Source of the DNA: Tupaia tana
Taxonomy: Eukaryota; Chordata; Mammalia; Scandentia; Tupaiidae
Length of the DNA stretch: 64,000 nucleotides
Direction of reading: 5' to 3'
Assembly (NCBI GenBank): GCA_026018925.1
Contig: JAKSZU010000324.1
Location: forward strand, 124,001 to 188,000
Shown: positions 33,701 to 46,585 of the stretch, in pieces
Position numbering within the stretch: the stretch's first letter is position 1
How the letters are laid out: each line of letters opens with the position of its first letter
Notes under the pieces: model-generated
Told to the model about the DNA's origin: nothing
What the model saw: the letters and a program-made list of their open reading frames with translations, nothing else
Database searches by the model: none
Translations under genes and position numbers: made by a program

Positions 33701-36691
33701 GCCTCTGGCCGGCAAGGGACACTGAGGGAGGGTGACCTCTGACCCCCACCTCACTTCCAGACCCCCAGGCCCCAGACTCCACCTTCTAGGTAGGTAGCCA
33801 GGATTTCCTTGAGGCGGTTTTTAGTTCTCTCTTGAAACCCCTGCATTCCCTTGTTAACACCTAGCTCTCATTCTCCCCCCAGACTATCCAGGACTGCCAG
33901 AAGGCAATTGGCTCTCCTGCAAGGCTCTGGCCGGCAAGGCACACTGAGGGAGGGTCACCTCTGACCCCCACCTCACTTCCAGACCCCCAGGCCCCAGACT
34001 CCACCTTCTAGACTATCCAGGACTGCCAGAAGGCAATAGGCTCTCCTGCAAGCCTCTGGCCGTCAAGGGACACTGAGGGAAGGTCACCTCTGACCCCCCA
34101 CCTCACTTCCAGACCGCCAGGCCCCAGACTCCACCTTCTAGGTAGGTAGCCAGGATTTCCTTGAGGCGGTTTTTTGTTCTCTCTTGAAACCCCTGCATTC
34201 CCTTGTTAACACCTAGCTCTCCTTCTCCCCCCAGACTATCCAGGACTGCCAGAAGGCAATAGGCTCTCCTACAAGCCTCTGGCCAGCAAGGGACACTGAG
34301 GGAGGGTCACCTCTGACCCCCACCTCACTTCCAGAACCCCAGGCCCCAGACTCCACCTTCTAGACTATCCAGGACTGCCAGAAGGCAATAGGCTCTCCTG
34401 CAAGCCTCTGGCCGGCAAGGGACACTGAGGGAAGGTCACCTCTGACCCCCACCTCACTTCCAGACCCTCAGGCCCCAGACTCCACCTTCTAGGTAGGTAG
34501 CCAGGATTTCCTTGAGGCGGTTTTTTGTTCTCTCTTGAAACCCCTGCATTCCCTTGTTAACACCTAGCTCTCCTTCCCCCCCAGACTATCCAGGACTGCC
34601 AGAAGGCAATAGGCTCTCCTGCAAGCCTCTGACTGGCAAGGGACACTGAGGGAGGGTCACCTCTGACCCCCACCTTACTTCCAGACCCCCAGGCCCCAGA
34701 CTCCACCTTCTAGACTATCCAGGACTGCCAGAAGGCAATAGGCTGTCCTGCAAGCCTCTGGCCGCCAAGGGACACTGAGGGAAGGTCACCTCTGACCCCC
34801 ACCTCACTTCCAGACCCCCAGGCCCCAGACTCCACCTTCTAGGTAGGTAGCCAGGATTTCCTTGAGGCGGTTTTTTGTTCTCTGTTGAAACCCCTGCATT
34901 CCCTTGTTAACACCTAGCTCTCCTTCTCCCCCCAGACTATCCAGGACTGCCAGAAGGCAATAGGCTCTCCTGCAAGCCTCTGGCCGGCAAGGGACACTGA
35001 GGGAGGGTCACCTCTGACCCCCACCTCACTTCCAGACCCCTAGGCCCCAGACTCCACCTTCTAGACTATCCAGGACTGCCAGAAGGCAATAGGCTCTCCT
35101 GCAAGCCTCTGGCCGGCAAGGGACACTGAGGGAAGGTCACTTCTGACCCCCACCTCACTTCCAGACCCCCAGGCCCCAGACTCCACCTTCTAGGTAGGTA
35201 GCCAGGATTTCCTTGAGGCGGTTTTTAGTTCTCTCTTGAAACCCCTGCATTCCCTTGTTAACACCTAGCTCTCCTTCTCCCCCCAGACTATCCAGGACTG
35301 CCAGAAGGCAATAGGCTCTCCTGCAAGCCTCTGGCCGGCAAGGGACACTGAGGGAGGGTCACCTCTGACCCCCACCACACTTCCAGACCCCCAGGCCCCA
35401 GACTCCACCTTCTAGACTATCCAGGACGGCCAGAAGGCAATAGGCTCTCCTGCAAGCCTCTGGCCAGCAAGGGACACTGAGAGAAGGTCACCTCTGACCC
35501 CCACCTCACTTCCAGACCCCCAGGCCCCAGACTCCACCTTCTAGGTAGGTAGCCAGGATTTCCTTGAGGCGGTTTTTTGTTCTCTGTTGAAACCCCTGCA
35601 TTCCCTTGTTAAAACCTAGCTCTCCTTCTCCCCCCAGACTATCCAGGACTGCCAGAAGGCAATAGGCTCTCCTGCAAGCCTCTGGCCGGCAAGGGACACT
35701 GAGCGAGGGTCACCTCTGACCCCCACCTCACTTCCAGACACCCAGGCCCCAGACTCCACCTTCTAGACTATCCAGGACTGCCAGAAGCCAATAGGCTCTC
35801 CTGCAAGCCTCTGGCAGGCAAGGGACACTGAGGGAAGGTCACCTCTGACCCCCACCTCACTTCCAGACCCCCAGGCCCCAGACTCCACCTTCTAGGTAGG
35901 TAGCCAGGATTTCCTTGAGGCGGTTTTTTGTTCTCTCTTGAAACCCCTGCATTCCCTTGTTAACACCTAGCTCTCCTTCTCCCCCCAGACTATCCAGGAC
36001 TGCCAGAAGGCAATAGGCTCTCCTGCAAGCCTCTGGCCGGCAAGGGACACTGAGGGAGGTTCACCTCTGACCCCCAACTCACTTCCAGACCCCCAGGCCA
36101 CAGACTCCACCTTCTAGGTAGGTAGCCAGGATTTCCTTGAGGCGGTTTTTTTTCTTCTCTCTTGAAACCCCTGCATTCCCTTGTTAAAACCTAGCTCTCC
36201 TTCTCCCCCCAGACTATCCAGGACTGCCAGAAGGCAATTGGCTCTCCTGCAAGCCTCTGGCCGGCAAGGCACACTGAGGGAGGGTCACCTCTGACCCCCA
36301 CCTCACTTCCAGACCCCCAGGCCCCAGACTCAACCTTCTAGACTATCCAGGACTGCCAGAAGGCAATTGGCTCTCCTGCAAGCCTCTGGCCGGCAAGGGA
36401 CACTGAGGGAAGGTCACCTCTGAACCCCACCTCACTTCCAGACCCCCACGCCCCAGACTCCACCTTCTAGGTAGGTAGCCAGGATTTCCTTGAGGCGGGT
36501 TTTTGTTCTCTCTTGAAACCCCTGCATTCCCTTGTTAACACCTAGCTCTCCTTCTCCCCCCAGACTATCCAGGACTTCCAGAAGGCAATTGGCTCTCCTG
36601 CAAGCCTCTGGCCGGCAAGGCACACTGAGGGAGGGTCACCTCTGACCCCAACCTCACTTCCAGACACCCAGGCCCCAGACTCCACCTTCTA
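30759..36691 (+). repeat. 5.93-kb tandem duplication, copy 1
   Basis: Spacer starts: 30889, 31239, 31589, 31941, 32292, 32643, 32994, 33216, 33567, 33789, 34141, 34492, 34842, 35193, 35544, 35895, 36117, 36470. Single modules end before 33216, 33789 and 36117. It holds a P copy (31239-33215) and a Q copy (33216-35894). It starts in a B module with GGACAGCC and CCCACAGGTCCCC. The same module begins copy 2, and spacers correspond at an offset of 5,933-5,934 until 40.1 kb. Confidence 0.88.
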
Positions 36692-39600
36692 GACTATCCA
36701 GGACAGCCAGAAGGCAATAGGCTCTCCTGCAAGCCTCTGGCCGGCAAGGGACACTGAGGGAAGGTCACCTCTGACCCCCACCTCACTTCCAGACCCACAG
36801 GTCCCCAGACTCCACCTTCTAGGTAGGTAGCCAGGATTTCCTTGAGGCGGTTTTTTGTTCTCTCTTGAAACCCCTGCATTCCCTTGTTAACACCTAGCTC
36901 TCCTTCTCCCCCCAGACTATCCAGGACTGCCAGAAGGCAATAGGCTCTCCTGCAAGCCTCTGGCCGGCAAGGGACACTGAGGGAGGGTCACCTCTGACCC
37001 CCACCTCACTTCCAGACCCCCAGGCCCCAGACTCAACCTTCTAGACTATCCAGGACTGCCAGAAGGCAAAAGGCTCTCCTGCAAGCCTCTGGCCGGCAAG
37101 GGACACTGAGGGAAGGTCACCTCTGACCCCCACCTCACTTCCAGACCCCCAGGCCCCAGACTCCACCTTCTAGGTAGGTAGCCCGGATTTCCTTGAGGCG
37201 GTTTTTTGTTCTCTCTTGAAACCCCTGCATTCCCTTGTTAACACCTAGCTCTCCTTCCCCCCCAGACTATCCAGGACTGCCAGAAGGCAATAGGCTCTCC
37301 TGCAAGCCTCTGGCCGGCAAGGGACACTGAGGGAGGGTCACCTCTGACCCCCACCTGACTTCCAGACCCCAGGGCCACAGACTCCACCTTCTAGACTATC
37401 CAGGACTGCCAGAAGGCAATAGGCTCTCCTGCAAGCCTCTGGTCGGCAAGGGACATTGAGGGAAGGTCACCTCTGACCCCCACCTCACTTCCAGACCCCC
37501 AGGCCCCAGACTCCACCTTCTAGGTAGGTAGCCAGGATTTCCTTGAGGCGGTATTTTGTTCTCTCTTGAAACCCCTGTATTCCCTTGTTAACACCTAGCT
37601 CTCCTTCTCCCCCCAGACTATCCAGGACTGCCAGAAGGCAATAGGCTCTCCTGCAAGCCTCTGGCCGGCAAGGGACACTGAGGGAGGGTCACCTCTGACC
37701 CCCACCTCACTTCCAGACCCCCAGGCCCCAGACTCCACCTTCTAGACTATCCAGGACTGCCAGAAGGCAATAGGCTCTCCTGCAAGCCTCTGGCCGGCAA
37801 GGGACACTGAGGGAAGGTCACCTCTGACCCCCACCTCACTTCCAGACCCCCAGGCCCCAGACTCCACCTTCTAGGTAGGTAGCCAGGATTTCCTTGAGGC
37901 GGTTTTTTGTTCTCTCTTGAAACCCCTGCATTCCCTTGTTAACACCTAGCTCTCCTTCTCCCCCCAGACTATCCAGGACTGCCAGAAGGCAATAGGCTCT
38001 CCTGCAAGCCTCTGGCCGGCAAGGGACACTGAGGGAGGGTCACCTCTGACCCCCACCTCACTTCCAGACACCCAGGCCCCAGACTCAACCTTCTAGACTA
38101 TCCAGGACTGCCAGAAGGCAATAGGCTCTCCTGCAAGCCTCTGGCCGGCAAGGGACACTGAGGGAAGGTCACCTCTGACCCCCACCTCACTTCCAGACCC
38201 CCAGGCCCCAGACTCCACCTTCTAGGTAGGTAGCCAGGATTTCCTTGAGGCGGTTTTTTGTTCTCTCTTGAAACCCCTGCATTCCCTTGTTAACACCTAG
38301 CTCTCCTTCTCCCCCCAGACTATCCAGGACTGCCAGAAGGCAATAGGCTCTCCTGCAAGCCTCTGGCCGGCAAGGGACACTGAGGGAGGGTCACCTCTGA
38401 CCCCCACCTCACTTCCAGACCCCCAGGCCCCAGACTCCACCTTCTAGACTATCCAGGACTGCCAGAAGGCAATAGGCTCTCCTGCAAGCCTCTGGCCGGC
38501 AAGGAACACTGAGGGAAGGTCACCTCTGACCCCCACCTCACTTCCAGACCCCCAGGCCCCAGACTCCACCTTCTAGGTAGGTAGCCAGGATTTCCTTGAG
38601 GCGGTTTTTTGTTCTCTCTTGAAACCCCTTCATTCCCTTGTTAACACCTAGCTCTCCTTCTCCCCCCAGACTATCCAGGACTGCCAGAAGGCAATAGGCT
38701 CTCCTGCAAGCCTCTGGCCGGCAAGGGACACTGAGGGAGGGACACCTCTGACCCCCACCTCACTTCCAGACCCCCAGGCCCCAGACTCCACCTTCTAGAC
38801 TATCCAGGACTGCCAGAAGGCAATAGGCTCTCCTGCAAGCCTCTGGCCGGCAAGGAACACTGAGGGAAGGTCAACTCTGACCCCCACCTCAGTTCCAGAC
38901 CCCCAGGCCCCAGACTCCACCTTCTAGGTAGGTAGCCAGGATTTCTTTGAGGCGGTTTTTTGTTCTCTCTTGAAACCCCTGCATTCCCTTGTTAACACCT
39001 AGCTCTCCTTCTCCCCCCAGACTATCCAGGACTGCCAGAAGGCAATAGGCTCTCCTGCAAGCCTCTGGCCGGCAAGGGACACTGAGGGAGGGTCACCTCT
39101 GACCCCCACCTCACTTCCAGACCCCCAGGCCCCAGACTCCACCTTCTAGGTAGGTAGCCAGGATTTCCTTGAGGCGATTTTTTGTTCTCTCTTGAAACCC
39201 CTGCATTCCCTTGTTAACACCTAGCTCTCCTTCTCCCCCCAGACTATCCAGGACTGCCAGAAGGCAATTGGCTCTCCTGCAAGCCTCTGGCCGGCAAGGC
39301 ACACTGAGGGAGGGTCACCTCTGACCCCCACCTCACTTCCAGACCCCCAGGCCCCAGACTCCACGTTCTAGACTATCCAGGACTGCCAGAAGGCAATAGG
39401 CTCTCCTGCAAGCCTCTGGCCGGCAAGGGACACTGAGGGAAGGTCACCTCTGAACCCCACCTCACTTCCAGACCCCCAGGCCCCAGACTCCACCTTCTAG
39501 GTAGGTAGCCAGGATTTCCTTGAGGCGGTTTTTTGTTCTCTCTTGAAACCCCCTGCATTCCCTTGTTAACACCTAGCTCTCCTTCTCCCCCCAGACTATC

Positions 39601-42600
39601 CAGGACTGCCAGAAGGCAATAGGCTCTCCTGCAAGCCTCTGGCCGGCAAGGGACACTGAGGGAGGGTCACCTCTGACCCCCACCTCACTTCCAGACCCCC
39701 AGGCCCCAGACTCCACCTTCTAGGTAGGTAGCCAGGATTTCCTTGAGGCGGTTTTTAGTTCTCTCTTGAAACCCCTGCATTCCCTTGTTAACACCTAGCT
39801 CTCCTTCTCCCCCCCAGACTATCCAGGACTGCCAGAAGGCAATTGGCTCTCCTGCAAGGCTCTGGCCGGCAAGGCACACTGAGGGAGGGTCACCTCTGAC
39901 CCCCAACTCACTTCCAGACCCCCAGGCCCCAGACTCCACCTTCTAGACTATCCAGGACTGCCAGAAGGCAATAGGCTCTCCTGCAAGCCTCTGGCCGTCA
40001 AGGGACACTGAGGGAAGGTCACCTCTGACCCCCACCTCACTTCCAGACCGCCAGGCCCCAGACTCCACCTTCTAGGTAGGTAGCCAGGATTTCCTTGAGG
40101 CGGTTTTTTGTTCTGTCTTGAAACCCCTGCATTCCCTTGTTAACACCTAGCTCTCCTTCTCCCCCCAGACTATCCAGGACTGCCAGAAGGCAATAGGCTC
40201 TCCTGCAAGCCTCTGGCCGGCAAGGGATACTGAGGGAGGGTCACCTCTGACCCCCACCTCACTTCCAGACGCCCAGGCCCCAGACTCCACCTTCTAGACT
40301 ATCCAGGACTGCCAGAAGGCAATAGGCTCTCCTGCAAGCCTCTGGCCGGCAAGGGACACTGAGGGAAGGTCACCTCTGATCCCCCACCTCACTTCCAGAC
40401 CCTCAGGCCCCCAGACTCCACCTTCTAGGTAGGTAGCCCAGGATTTCCTTGAGGCAGTTTTTTGTTCTCTCTTGAAACCCCTGCATTCCTTGTTAACACC
40501 TAGCTCTCCTTCCCCCCCAGACTATCCAGGACTGCCAGAAGGCAATAGGCTCTCCTGCAAGCCTCTGACCGGCAAGGGACACTGAGGGAGGGTCACCTCT
40601 GACCCCCACCTTACTTCCAGACCCCCAGGCCCCAGACTCCACCTTCTAGACTATCCAGGACTGCCAGAAGGCAATAGGCTGTCCTGCAAGCCTCTGGCCG
40701 CCAAGGGACACTGAGGGAAGGTCACCTCTGACCCCCACCTCACTTCCAGACCCCCAGGCCCCAGACTCCACCTTCTAGGTAGGTAGCCAGGATTTCCTTG
40801 AGGCGGTTTTTTGTTCTCTGTTGAAACCCCTGCAATCCCTTGTTAACACCTAGCTCTCCTTCTCCCCCCAGACTATCCAGGACCTGCCAGAAGGCAATAG
40901 GCTCTCCTGCAAGCCTCTGGCCGCAAGGGACACTGAGGGAGGGTCACCTCTGACCCCCACCTCACTTCCAGACCCCTAGGCCCCCAGACTCCACCTTCTA
41001 GACTATCCAGGACTGCCAGAAGGCAAGAGGCTCTCCTGCAAGCCTCTGGCCGGCAAGGGACACTGAGGGAAGGTCACCTCTGACCCCCCACCTCACTTCC
41101 AGACCCCCAGGCCCCAGACTCCACCTTCTAGGTAGGTAGCCAGGATTTCCTTGAGGGCGGTTTTTAGTTCTCTCTTGAAACCCCTGCATTCCCTTGTTAA
41201 CACCTAGCTCTCCTTCTCCCCCCAGACTATCAGGACTGCCAGAAGGCAATAGGCTCTCCTGCAAGGCCTCTGGCCGGCAAGGGACACTGAGGAGGGTCAC
41301 CTCTGACCCCCACCACACTTTCCAGACCCCCAGGCCCAGACTCCCACCTTCTAGACTATCCAGGACTGCCAGAAGGCAATAGGCTCTCCTGCAAGCCTCT
41401 GGCCGCCAAGGGACACTGAGGGAAGGTCACCTCTGACCCCCACCTCACTTCCAGACCCCCAGGCCCCAGACTCCACCTTCTAGGTAGGTAGCCAGGATTT
41501 CCTTGAGGCGGTTTTTTGTTCTCTGTTGAAACCCCTGCATTCCCTTGTTAAAACCTAGCTCTCCTTCTCCCCCCAGACTATCCAGGACTGCCAGAAGGCA
41601 ATAGGCTCTCCTGCAAGCCTCTGGCCGGCAAGGGACACTGAGCGAGGGTCACCTCTGACCCCCACCTCACTTCCAGACACCCAGGCCCCAGACTCCACCT
41701 TCTAGACTATCCAGGACTGCCAGAAGCCAATTGGCTCTCCTGCAAGCCTCTGGCAGGCAAGGGACACTGAGGGAAGGTCACCTCTGACCCCCACCTCACT
41801 TCCAGACCCCCAGGCCCCAGACTCCACCTTCTAGGTAGGTAGCCAGGATTTCCTTGAGGCGGTTTTTTGTTCTCTCTTGAAACCCCTGCATTCCCTTGTT
41901 AACACCTAGCTCTCCTTCTCCCCCCAGACTATCCAGGACTGCCAGAAGGCAATAGGCTCTCCTGCAAGCCTCTGGCCGGCAAGGGACACTGAGGGAGGTT
42001 CACCTCTGACCCCCAACTCACTTCCAGACCCCCAGGCCCCAGACTCCACCTTCTAGGTAGGTAGCCAGGATTTCCTTGAGGCGGTTTTTTTCTTCTCTCT
42101 TGAAACCCCTGCATTCCCTTGTTAAAACCTAGCTCTCCTTCTCCCCCCAGAGTATCTAGGACTGCCAGAAGGCAATTGGCTCTCCTGCAAGCCTCTGGCC
42201 GGCAAGGCACACTGAGGGAGGGTCACCTCTGACCCCCACCTCACTTCCAGACCCCCAGGCCCCAGACTCCACCTTCTAGACTATCCAGGACTGCCAGAAG
42301 GCAATTGGCTCTCCTGCAAGCCTCTGGCCGGCAAGGGACACTGAGGGAAGGTCACCTCTGAACCCCACCTCACTTCCAGACCCCCAGGCCCCAGACTCCA
42401 CCTTCTAGGTAGGTAGCCAGGATTTCCTTGAGGCGGGTTTTTGTTCTCTCTTGAAACCCCTGCATTCCCTTGTTAACACCTAGCTCTCCTTCTCCCCCCA
42501 GACTATCCAGGACTTCCAGAAGGCAATTGGCTCTCCTGCAAGCCTCTGGCCGGCAAGGCACACTGAGGGAGGGTCACCTCTGACCCCCACCTCACTTCCA

Positions 42601-42629
42601 GACACCCAGGCCCCAGACTCCACCTTCTA
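36692..42629 (+). repeat. 5.93-kb tandem duplication, copy 2 (5,938 bp)
   Basis: Spacer starts: 36822, 37173, 37523, 37874, 38225, 38576, 38927, 39149, 39500, 39723, 40075, 40428, 40778, 41131, 41483, 41834, 42056, 42408. Single modules end before 39149, 39723 and 42056. P lies at 37173-39148 and Q at 39149-41833. Identity to copy 1 looks near 99% outside 40.38-41.35 kb, where small indels move the offset from 5,934 to 5,939. The join at about 36.69-36.80 kb lies in a B module that reads like the one at 42630 on its left and like the one at 30759 on its right. Confidence 0.88.
40379..41347. other. Indel-dense patch, likely sequence-quality fault
   Basis: At least a dozen single-base gains or losses occur in about 970 bp, mostly in short homopolymers. 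Examples are GATCCCCC, GGCCCCCAG, TAGCCCAGG, GCATTCCTTG, GGACCTGCC, GGCCGCAAGG, GAGGGCGG, CTATCAGG, AAGGCCTC, GAGGAGGG, CTTTCCAG and ACTCCCACC. The matching stretch at 34.4-35.4 kb lacks nearly all of them, and elsewhere such indels come about once in several units. A one-kilobase cluster of this kind is typical of unpolished or low-coverage consensus rather than of biology. Confidence 0.75.
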
Positions 42630-45600
42630 GACTATCCAGGACAGCCAGAACGCAATAGGCTCTCCTGCAAGCCTCTGGCCTGCAAGGGACACTGAGGGAA
42701 GGTCACCTCTGAACCCCACCTCACTTCCAAACCCCCAGGCCCCAGACTCCACCTTCTAGGTAGGTAGCCAGGATTTCCTTGAGGCGGTTTTTTTGTTCTC
42801 TCTTGAAACCCCTGCATTCCCTTGTTAACACCTAGCTCTCCTTCTCCCCCCAGACTATCCAGGACTGCCAGAAGGCAATAGGCTCTCCTGCAAGCCTCTG
42901 GCCGGCAAGGGACACTGAGGGAGTGTCACCTCTGACCCCCACCTCACTTCCAGACCCCCAGGCCCCAGACTCCACCTTCTAGGTAGGTAGCCAGGATTTC
43001 CTTGAGGCGGTTTTTTGTTCTCTCTTGAAACCCCTGCATTCCCTTGTTAACACCTAGCTCTCATTCTCCCCCCAGACTATCCAGGACTGCCAGAAGGCAA
43101 TTGGCTCTCCTGCAAGGCTCTGGCCGGCAAGGCACACTGAGGGAGGGTCACCTCTGACCCCCACCTCACTTCCAGACCCCCAGGCCCCAGACTCCACCTT
43201 CTAGACTATCCAGGACTGCCAGAAGGCAATAGGCTCTCCTGCAAGCCTCTGGCCGGCAAGGGACACTGAGGGAAGGTAACCTCTGACCCCCACCTCACTT
43301 CCAGACCCCCAGGCCCCAGACTCCACCTTCTAGGTAGGTAGCCAGGATTTCCTTGAGGCGGTTTTTTGTTCTCTCTTGAAACCCCTGCATTCCCTTTTTA
43401 ACACCTAGCTCTCCTTCTCCCCCCAGACTATCCAGGACTGCCAGAAGGCAATAGGCTCTCCTGCAAGCCTCTGACCGGCAAGGGACACTGAGGGAGGGTC
43501 ACCTCTGACCCCCACCTCACTTCCAGACCCCCAGGCCCCAGACTCCACCTTCTAGACTATCCAGGATTGCCAGAAGGCAATAGGCTGTCCTGCAAGCCTC
43601 TGGCCAGCAAGGGACACTGAGGGAAGGTCACCTCTGACCCCCACCTCACTTCCAGACCCCCAGGCCCCAGACTCCACCTTCTAGGTAGGTAGCCAGGATT
43701 TCCTTGAGGCGGTTTTTTGTTCTCTGTTGAAACCCCTGCATTCCCTTGTTAACACCTAGCTCTCCTTCTCCCCCCAGACTATCCAGGACTGCCAGAAGGC
43801 AATAGGCTCTCCTGCAAGCCTCTGGCCGGCAAGGGACACTGAGGGAGGGTCACCTCTGACCCCCACCTCACTTCCAGACCCCCAGGCCCCAGACTCCACC
43901 TTCTAGACTATCCAGGACTTCCAGAAGGCAATAGGCTCTCCTGCAAGCCTCTGGCCGGCAAGGGACACTGAGGGAAGGTCACCTCTGACCCCCACCTCAC
44001 TTCCAGACCCCCAGGCCCCAGACTCCACCTTCTAGGTAGGTAGCCAGGATTTCCTTGAGGCGGTTTTTTAGTTCTCTCTTGAAACCCCTGCATTCCCTTG
44101 TTAACACCTAGCTCTCCTTCTCCACCCAGACTATCCAGGACTGCCAGAAGGCAATAGGCTCTCCTGCAAGCCTCTGGCCGGCAAGGGACACAGAGGGAGG
44201 GTCACCTCTGACCCCCACCTGACTTCCAGACCCCAGGGCACCAGACTCCACCTTCTAGACTATCCAGGACTGCCAGAAGGCAATAGGCTCTCCTGCAAGC
44301 CTCTGGCCGGCAAGGGACACTGAGGGAAGGTCACCTCTGACCCCCACCTCACTTCCAGACCCCCAGGCCCCAGACTCCACCTTCTAGGTAGGTAGCCAGG
44401 ATTTCCTTGAGGCGGTTTTTTGTTCTCTCTTGAAACCCCTGCATTCCCTTGTTAACACCTAGCTCTCCTTCTCCCCCCAGACTATCCAGGACTGCCAGAA
44501 GGCAATAGGCTCTCCTGCAAGCCTCTGGCCGGCAAGGGACACTGAGGGAGGGTCACCTCTGACCCCCACCTCACTTCCAGACCCCCAGGCCCCAGACTCC
44601 ACCTTCTAGGTAGGTAGCCAGGATTTCCTTGAGGCGGTTTTTTTCTTCTCTCTTGAAACCCCTGCATTCCCTTGTTAACACCTAGCTCTCCTTCTCCCCC
44701 CAGACTATCTAGGACTGCCAGAAGGCAATTGGCTCTCCTGCAAGACTCTGGCCGGCAAGGCACACTGAGGGAGGGTCACCACTGACCCCCACCTCACTTC
44801 CAGACCCCCAGGCCCCAGACTCCACCTTCTAGACTATCCAGGACTGCCAGAAGGCAATAGGCTTTCCTGCAAGCCTCTGGCCGGCAAGGGACACTGAGGG
44901 AAGGTCACCTCTGAACCCCACCTCACTTCCAGACCCCAGGCCCCAGACTCCACCTTCTACGTAGGTAGCCAGGATTTCCTTGAGGCGGTTTTTTGTTCTC
45001 TCTTGAAACCCCTGCATTCCCTTGTTAACACCTAGCTCTCCTTCTCCCCCCAGACTATCCAGGACTGCCAGAAGGCAATAGGCTCTCCTGCAAGCCTCTG
45101 GCCGGCAAGGGACACTGAGGGAGGGTCACCTCTGACCCCCACCTCACTTCCAGACCCCCAGGCCCCAGACTCCACCTTCTAGGTAGGTAGCCAGGATTTC
45201 CTTGAGGCGGTTTTTTGTTCTCTCTTGAAACCCCTGCATTCCCTTGTTAACACCTAGCTCTCATTCTCCCCCCAGACTATCCAGGACTGCCAGAAGGCAA
45301 TTGGCTCTCCTGCAAGCCTCTGGCCGGCAAGGCACACTGAGGGAGGGTCACCTCTGACCCCCACCTCACTTCCAGACCCCCAGGCCCCAGACTCCACCTT
45401 CTAGACTATCCAGGACTGCCAGAAGGCGATAGGCTCTCCTGCAAGCCTCTGGCCGGCAAGGGACACTGAGGGAAGGTCACCTCTGACCCCCACCTCACTT
45501 CCAGACCCCCAGGCCCCAGACTCCACCTTCTAGGTAGGTAGCCAGGATTTCCTTGAGGCGGTTTTTTGTTCTCTCTTGAAACCCCTGCATTCCCTTGTTA

Positions 45601-46105
45601 ACACCTAGCTCTCCTTCTCCCCCCAGACTATCCAGGACTGCCAGAAGGCAATAGGCTCTCCTGCAAGCCTCTGGCCGGCAAGGGACACTGAGGGAGGGTC
45701 ACCTCTGACCCCCACCTCACTTCCAGACCCCCAGGCCCCAGACTCCACCTTCTAGACTATCCAGGACTGCCAGAAGGCAATAGGCTCTCCTGCAAGCCTC
45801 TGGCCGGCAAGGGACACTGAGGGAAGGTCACCTCTGAACCCCACCTCACTTCCAGACCCCCAGGCCCCAGACTCCACCTTCTATGTAGGTAGCCAGGATT
45901 TCCTTGAGGCGGTTTTTTGTTCTCTCTTGAAACCCCTGCATTGCCTTGTTAACACCTAGCTCTCCTTCTCCCCCCAGACTATCCAGGACTGCCACAAGGC
46001 AATAGGCTCTCCTGCAAGCCTCTGGCCGGCAAGGGACACTGAGGGAGGGTCACCTCTGACACCCACCTCACTTCCAGACCCCCAGGCCCCAGACTCCACC
46101 TTCTA
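42630..46105 (+). repeat. Segment after the 5.93-kb duplication
   Basis: Spacer starts: 42759, 42982, 43333, 43684, 44035, 44387, 44609, 44960, 45182, 45533, 45884. Single modules end before 42982, 44609, 45182 and 46106. Marks follow those of 25.5-27.6 kb in the same order (CACTTCCAAACC, GCTCTCATTC, CTCTGTTG, T-run plus AG, CTCCACCCAG, then GGTCACCACTG at about 44779). CTACGTAGG at 44957 and CTATGTAGG at 45881 each precede a single-module unit. Confidence 0.82.
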
Positions 46106-46198
46106 GGTAGGTAGCCAGGATTTCCTTGAGGCGGTTTTTTGTTCTCTCTTGAAACCCCTGCATTCCCTTGTTAACACCTAGCTCTCATTCTCCTCCCA

Positions 46199-46585
46199 GA
46201 CTATTCAGGACTGCCAGAAGGCAATTGGCTCTCCTGCAAGCCTCTGGCCAGCAAGGCACACTGAGGGAGGGTCACCTCTGACCCCCACCTCACTTCCAGA
46301 CCCCCAGGCCCCAGACTCCACCTTCTAGACTATCCAGGACTGCCAGAAGGCAATAGGCTCTCCTGCAAGCCTCTGGCCGGCAAGGGACACTGAGGGAGGG
46401 TCACCTCTGACCCCCACCTCACTTCCAGACCACCATGCCCCAGACTCCAACTTCTAGACTATCCAGGACTGCCAGAAGGCAATAGGCTCTCCTGCAAGCC
46501 TCTGGCCGGCAAGGGACAATGAGGGAAGGAACCCTCTGACCCCCACCTCACTTCCAGACCCCCAGGCCCCAGACTCCACCTTCTA
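46199..46585 (+). repeat. Triple-module unit, type A-A-B
   Basis: Three modules without spacers between them (46199-46327, 46328-46456, 46457-46585). The first two carry GGGAGGG and the third GGGAAGG. This order is expected from an unequal A-with-B exchange before module position 72, the counterpart of a B-type single module. The third module has a local change, GGGAAGGAACC. Confidence 0.88.

Noticed and set aside
41194-41382. Plus-strand reading frame of 62 aa
   Set aside because: It lies in the indel-dense patch and is best explained by sequence errors.
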